Positions 6,843 through 10,257 of a stretch of DNA of 10,257 nucleotides are shown here, one piece after another. The notes beneath the pieces were generated by a model. That model saw only the letters and a program-made list of their open reading frames with translations. It was not told where the DNA came from and did not search any database. The translations under genes were made by a program, and so were the position numbers. Where the stretch lies: contig JAOPVG010000493.1 in NCBI GenBank assembly GCA_025966255.1, positions 1 through 10,257 of the forward strand, written 5' to 3'. Each line of letters starts with the position of its first letter. Position 1 is the first letter of the stretch. The stretch is from Jatrophihabitans sp. GTDB lineage: Bacteria; Actinomycetota; Actinomycetes; Mycobacteriales; Jatrophihabitantaceae.

Positions 6843-9800
6843 ATGCCTCGGACTCGCCCGAAGATCACTGCTCTGGGCCTCGCCCTGATCGCCGCGGCGG
6901 CGTCGGCAACCGCGCTGGCGGCAGCACCGGCGACTGCCGCACCGGCGTCCGCGAGTTCCGCTCTCGCCAGTCTCGTCAACCCGTTCATCGGCACGGAGAA
7001 CTTCGGCAACACCTTTCCCGGCGCGAGCGCGCCCTTCGGCATGGTGCAGGTCAGTCCGGACACCGGCGGCCAAGGCGGCTACGACTACAAGGGCACCAGC
7101 ATCTACGGCTTCAGCCAGACCCACCTTTCCGGCGTCGGCTGCGGCGTGGTCGGCGAGCTCCCGATGATGCCGACCACCGGCGACGTGACCACCGGCGACT
7201 ACACCAAGTACGCCTCCTCCTTCTCGCACTCCGACGAGACAGCCACACCGGGGTACTACCAGGTGGGCTTGAGGAAGTACGGCATCAACGCCGAGGTGAC
7301 CGCCACCGACCGCACTGGCTGGCAGCGCTACACGTTCCCCTCGGGCAGCGCGCACAACGTCCTGTTCAACACTGGCCACGCGAACATGCCCGTCCTCGAC
7401 TCCGAGGTCCACGTGGTGGGCGATCGCACCGTCGAGGGCAAGGTGCACGACGGCGGCTTCTGCGCCGGCCACGACCAGCACACGGTGTACTTCACCGCCA
7501 CGTTCGACCAGCCGTTCGCGTCCTTCGGCATCTGGTCCGGTTCGGCACTCTCCGCCGGAGCGCGGGACGCCGCCGACGGCAGTGGCAGCAAGGGCGCGTG
7601 GGTGAGCTTCGGCTCGTCCTCGGCGAGGGTCACCGCGAAGGTGGGGCTGAGCTACACCGGCCTGCCCGGCGCCCGCGCGAACCTGCAGGCCGAGACGGGC
7701 AGCGGCTTCGACTTCGACGCCACCCGGGCCGCGCTGACGAAGCGGTGGAACGACCAACTCGCGCTGGCCACCGTCACCGGCGGCGCGCAGGATCGCCAGG
7801 TCGCGTACTACACGTCGCTGTACCACGCGATGCTGCACCCGAACCTCGCCGGCGACGTCGACGGTTCGTACTACGGCTTCGACAACACCGTCCATCAAGC
7901 GTCCGGTTACACGCCGCGGCAGAACTTCTCGCTCTGGGACACCTACCGCACGCAGAACCAGTTGCTGGAACTGCTCGCCCCGCAGGTCGCCCGCGACGAC
8001 GCGCTGTCACTGCTGGCGATCGGACGCGAGGGCGGCTGGCTGCCGCGGTGGGCCCTGGCCAACAGCGAGACCAACATCATGACCGGCGATCCGGTGACGC
8101 CGACCCTCGTCGAAATGTGGTCGAAGGGTTTCCTGGCCGGCCACGAGCAGGAGGCGTACGCGCTGCTGAAGCGGTACGCCACCGAACTGCCACCGGCCGA
8201 CTCGCAGTACAACGGGCGGGCCGGAGTCGCGCAGTACAACAAGCTCGGCTTCATCCCATACGGCCTGACCCTGGGCCAGGACTGCCCCGACCACGGCGGC
8301 GACAACGACTGCGCCCACGCGGCATCGGCCACACTCGAGTACTCCGCCGCCGACGCGGCGCTGTCGACGATGGCGTCCGGCCTCGGGCACGAGAAGGACG
8401 CGCGGATGTTCGCCGAGCGAGGTCGGTGGTACCGCAATCTCTGGGACCAGCGGATCCAGCAGTTCCGGCCACGCCTGCCCGACGGCACCTTTCTCGCCCC
8501 GTTCGATCCGGTCAGCGGCGACACCGCATTCCACGAGAGCGGCGCGTACCAGTACACGTGGCTCGTGCCGCAGGACCCGGCCGGGCTGGTGTCACTACTG
8601 GGCGGGCGTGCCAACACCGAGAAGCGGCTAGACACGTTCTTCGCGTACGACCATCTGCTGACGGATCCGGCGAAGACGGTCAAGGACGACTGGATCTCTT
8701 CGCCCTACGACTACTACGCGAAGTCGACGTACAACCCGAACAACGAGCCCGACCTGCTCGCGCCGTACATGTACGCCTGGGCCGGCGCACCGGAAAAGAC
8801 CGCAACGGTGACCCGGGCCGCGTACCAACTTTTCACCACCGGCCCCGACGGCATGACCGGCAACGACGACCTCGGCGAGATGTCGTCCTGGTACGTGCTC
8901 AGCTCGCTCGGCGTGTACCCGACGATGAGCGGCGCGAACAATTTCGTGCTCAGCACGCCGCAGTTCGCCGCCGCGACTGTGAAGATCGGTTCGTATGGCG
9001 GCTCGCAGGGCGGGACGTTGCGCGTCACCGCGCCGGGTGTTTCCGACTCCGCGCGGTACATCACGGCGGCGCGCGTCAACGGCCGGGCGACGCAGCGCAG
9101 CTGGGTTCCGTGGTCGGCGATCGCGCACGGCGGCACGCTTGCCTACACCGTGTCGACGACGCCGGGTGGTTGGGCGACCCGGCCGGGCGACGCACCGCCG
9201 TCACTGGATCCGACCGCGGACGACCGGCGCGTCGCGCTCTCGGCCGTAGTCACCTCGGCGGTGGCCCCGACCGGTTCGCGGTCGGTGGTGCTCACGGCCT
9301 CGGCCGTGGCGCAATGGCCGGACCGGCGGACGCTCAGCGTGCAGGTGTCCGTGCCGTCGGGCTGGACGGCCACCCCAGCGACGCGGACGTCAGCAGTCCA
9401 GTCGAACGGCTTGCCGATCGGCCTCGACGTCCCGGCGACGATCGAGGTGCCGGCCGGGACCGCAGCCGGCACTTACCCGGTGACGTTCACTGTCGCCGCG
9501 TCCGGCGTCCGTCCGATCAAGCGGACGGCCACGGTGACGCTGACGGACGCCACGTGTGCGACGTCCGGTGCGCAGTGCGCGCTCGCGCTGAACGCCGATC
9601 TGGACGGCACCGCCACCGTCGCCGCGCCGGACTCGGGCAACTTCGACAGCAGCGGCTGGAGCTTCGACGCCTCGCTGTTGCCGGCGGCCGGTGTCACGAC
9701 GCTCGCCGGCGTTCCGTACCTCATGCCTGACCCGTCCGGCCCGACAAAGAACTTCGTGACGGCCCGCGGTCAGCAGCTCGCCATCCCCTCCGGCTCGTAC

Positions 9801-10109
9801 TCGGTCGTGCACGTGATTGGCGCGGCGCACGGTGGCGACGTCAACTCGCAGGCGACCGTGACCTACACCGACGCAACGACGGCCACGGTTCCGTTCGCGC
9901 TGACCGACTGGGCCGGCTCGTCCGGACAGCACGGCAACACGATCGCGGTGCACATGGACCACCGGATCAAGGCCGGCCAAGGGGTAGACGGGCCGCCGGT
10001 GAACCTGTTCGCGGCCACCCTGCCCGTCGACGGTACCCACACCGTGCAGTCGATCCGGCTGCCGAACAACTCCAACGCCGAGATCTACGCGGTGACGTTG
10101 ACGACCTGA
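6843..10109 (+). CDS. GH92-B: secreted GH92 alpha-mannosidase with NEW3-like and C-terminal beta modules
   Basis: This is a 1088-residue exported glycoside hydrolase, expected to remove terminal alpha-linked mannose outside the cell. A Sec-type signal peptide occupies about 1-33. The GH92 region runs from about 43 to 785: VNPFIGTENFGNTFPGAS at 45-62, GFSQTHLSGVGC at 89-100, WDTYR at 365-369, FHESGAYQY with likely acid Glu565, NNEPDLLAPYMY from 633, and GNDDLGEMSSWY with Asp675 and Asp676. Residues about 790-897 look like a NEW3-type beta-sandwich. Residues about 905-1088 are a beta-rich module opening with Cys905 and Cys912, similar to one in GH92-A. The start is fixed by AGGAGG and the leader. 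The +1-side loop lacks the SHH of GH92-A, so a different linkage preference is likely. It is preceded by operator O2, so repression by the neighbouring LacI protein is inferred. Family is sure; substrate is unknown. Confidence 0.95.
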   Translation: MPRTRPKITALGLALIAAAASATALAAAPATAAPASASSALASLVNPFIGTENFGNTFPGASAPFGMVQVSPDTGGQGGYDYKGTSIYGFSQTHLSGVGCGVVGELPMMPTTGDVTTGDYTKYASSFSHSDETATPGYYQVGLRKYGINAEVTATDRTGWQRYTFPSGSAHNVLFNTGHANMPVLDSEVHVVGDRTVEGKVHDGGFCAGHDQHTVYFTATFDQPFASFGIWSGSALSAGARDAADGSGSKGAWVSFGSSSARVTAKVGLSYTGLPGARANLQAETGSGFDFDATRAALTKRWNDQLALATVTGGAQDRQVAYYTSLYHAMLHPNLAGDVDGSYYGFDNTVHQASGYTPRQNFSLWDTYRTQNQLLELLAPQVARDDALSLLAIGREGGWLPRWALANSETNIMTGDPVTPTLVEMWSKGFLAGHEQEAYALLKRYATELPPADSQYNGRAGVAQYNKLGFIPYGLTLGQDCPDHGGDNDCAHAASATLEYSAADAALSTMASGLGHEKDARMFAERGRWYRNLWDQRIQQFRPRLPDGTFLAPFDPVSGDTAFHESGAYQYTWLVPQDPAGLVSLLGGRANTEKRLDTFFAYDHLLTDPAKTVKDDWISSPYDYYAKSTYNPNNEPDLLAPYMYAWAGAPEKTATVTRAAYQLFTTGPDGMTGNDDLGEMSSWYVLSSLGVYPTMSGANNFVLSTPQFAAATVKIGSYGGSQGGTLRVTAPGVSDSARYITAARVNGRATQRSWVPWSAIAHGGTLAYTVSTTPGGWATRPGDAPPSLDPTADDRRVALSAVVTSAVAPTGSRSVVLTASAVAQWPDRRTLSVQVSVPSGWTATPATRTSAVQSNGLPIGLDVPATIEVPAGTAAGTYPVTFTVAASGVRPIKRTATVTLTDATCATSGAQCALALNADLDGTATVAAPDSGNFDSSGWSFDASLLPAAGVTTLAGVPYLMPDPSGPTKNFVTARGQQLAIPSGSYSVVHVIGAAHGGDVNSQATVTYTDATTATVPFALTDWAGSSGQHGNTIAVHMDHRIKAGQGVDGPPVNLFAATLPVDGTHTVQSIRLPNNSNAEIYAVTLTT

Positions 10110-10126
10110 CCGCGGGCTGCGCTGAG

Positions 10127-10156
10127 CTAGAGAAGGTCACCCGGGTAGGTCTCTAG
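10127..10156. terminator. Inverted repeat at the convergent gene ends, possible bidirectional terminator
   Basis: CTAGAGA at 10127-10133 and TCTCTAG at 10150-10156 form a perfect 7-bp inverted repeat around a 16-base loop that contains the palindrome ACCCGGGT. It lies 18 bases after the GH92-B stop and includes the stop codon of the convergent partial gene. No T-tract follows on either strand, so it would have to be the tract-less kind common in high-GC bacteria. The stem is AT-rich and modest, so this is tentative. Confidence 0.3.
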
Positions 10157-10257
10157 CGCAACACCATCGGGGCCGCCGTCGTAGCGACAACGCAGGGCCT
10201 CTTCGGCGATTTCCTCGACGTGCCGGGTGCGGCGATGCACTCCGGATGAGACACCGC
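10127..10257 (-). CDS. C-terminal end of an unidentified convergent gene (partial)
   Basis: The minus-strand frame ending at a TAG at 10127-10129 is open to the right edge, about 42 codons. Its end reads RHVEEIAEEALRCRYDGG, then PDGVALETYPGDLL. The composition is balanced, acidic and helix-prone, unlike the arginine-rich products of the other two minus frames here, so it looks like real protein. It would converge on GH92-B with 17 bases between stops. Too little is visible to name a family. It may be unrelated to the mannosidase locus. Confidence 0.5.
   Translation of the reverse strand, partial: GVSSGVHRRTRHVEEIAEEALRCRYDGGPDGVALETYPGDLL

Noticed and set aside
6815..6845. TTGACA of operator O2 as the -35 of GH92-B
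   Set aside because: A -10 at 17 bases would fall on the bases just before ATG (GGCTCA), with no match and no room for the ribosome binding site in the transcript.
6815..9730. Long open frame (971 codons) on the plus strand in another frame of GH92-B, and a 435-codon antisense frame at 6591-7898
   Set aside because: The products are strongly Arg-rich, without family motifs. The GH92-B frame has a consensus Shine-Dalgarno, a signal peptide and continuous homology motifs over the same bases.
1..10257. CRISPR arrays, insertion sequences, tRNA or rRNA genes, phage or toxin modules
   Set aside because: No direct-repeat arrays, transposase motifs or RNA gene signatures were seen; the window is filled by the two hydrolases, the regulator and short control regions.

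Overview
The window comes from a high-GC bacterium. The GC-rich third codon positions, alanine-rich secreted proteins, strong Shine-Dalgarno sites next to an apparently leaderless gene, and the protein architectures together suggest an Actinomycetota species; the genus cannot be told from this stretch. It looks like a small catabolic locus for alpha-mannosides: two secreted family GH92 glycoside hydrolases flank one LacI-type regulator. No CRISPR array, insertion sequence, tRNA or rRNA was seen, and there is no gene-free stretch longer than about 150 bases.

Layout. Positions 1-5636 (minus strand) are a single uninterrupted frame of at least 1878 codons. It encodes a very large modular exported GH92 enzyme (GH92-A) whose C-terminus lies beyond the left edge. 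Positions 5637-5725 are a short divergent control region containing a 16-bp near-palindrome. Positions 5726-6736 (plus) encode the LacI-family repressor. Positions 6737-6842 are a second control region with a promoter-like pair and a second copy of the same operator, which abuts the ribosome binding site. Positions 6843-10109 (plus) encode a second exported GH92 enzyme (GH92-B, 1088 aa). The right end, 10127-10257, holds the probable C-terminus of a convergent minus-strand gene, with an inverted repeat over its stop codon.

How it fits together. The two operator copies, TTGACAACGCTGTCAA (read on the minus strand at 5691-5706) and TTGACAACGCTGTCAG (plus strand at 6815-6830), match at 15 of 16 positions. 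They lie in front of GH92-A/lacI and in front of GH92-B. The simplest model is that the LacI protein represses itself and both mannosidases until a mannose-derived ligand is present. The enzymes differ in export signal (Tat-like versus Sec-like), accessory modules and active-site loops, so they probably attack different linkages or different parts of one mannan, glycoprotein or other mannosylated glycan. Both carry a similar C-terminal beta-rich module that begins with a short cysteine pair; I cannot assign it to a named family. No transporter or cytoplasmic mannose gene is in the window.

I did not find a wholly new kind of system here. The points most worth a second look are the operator pair, the leaderless autoregulated repressor, the shared C-terminal module and the contrasting active-site loops.
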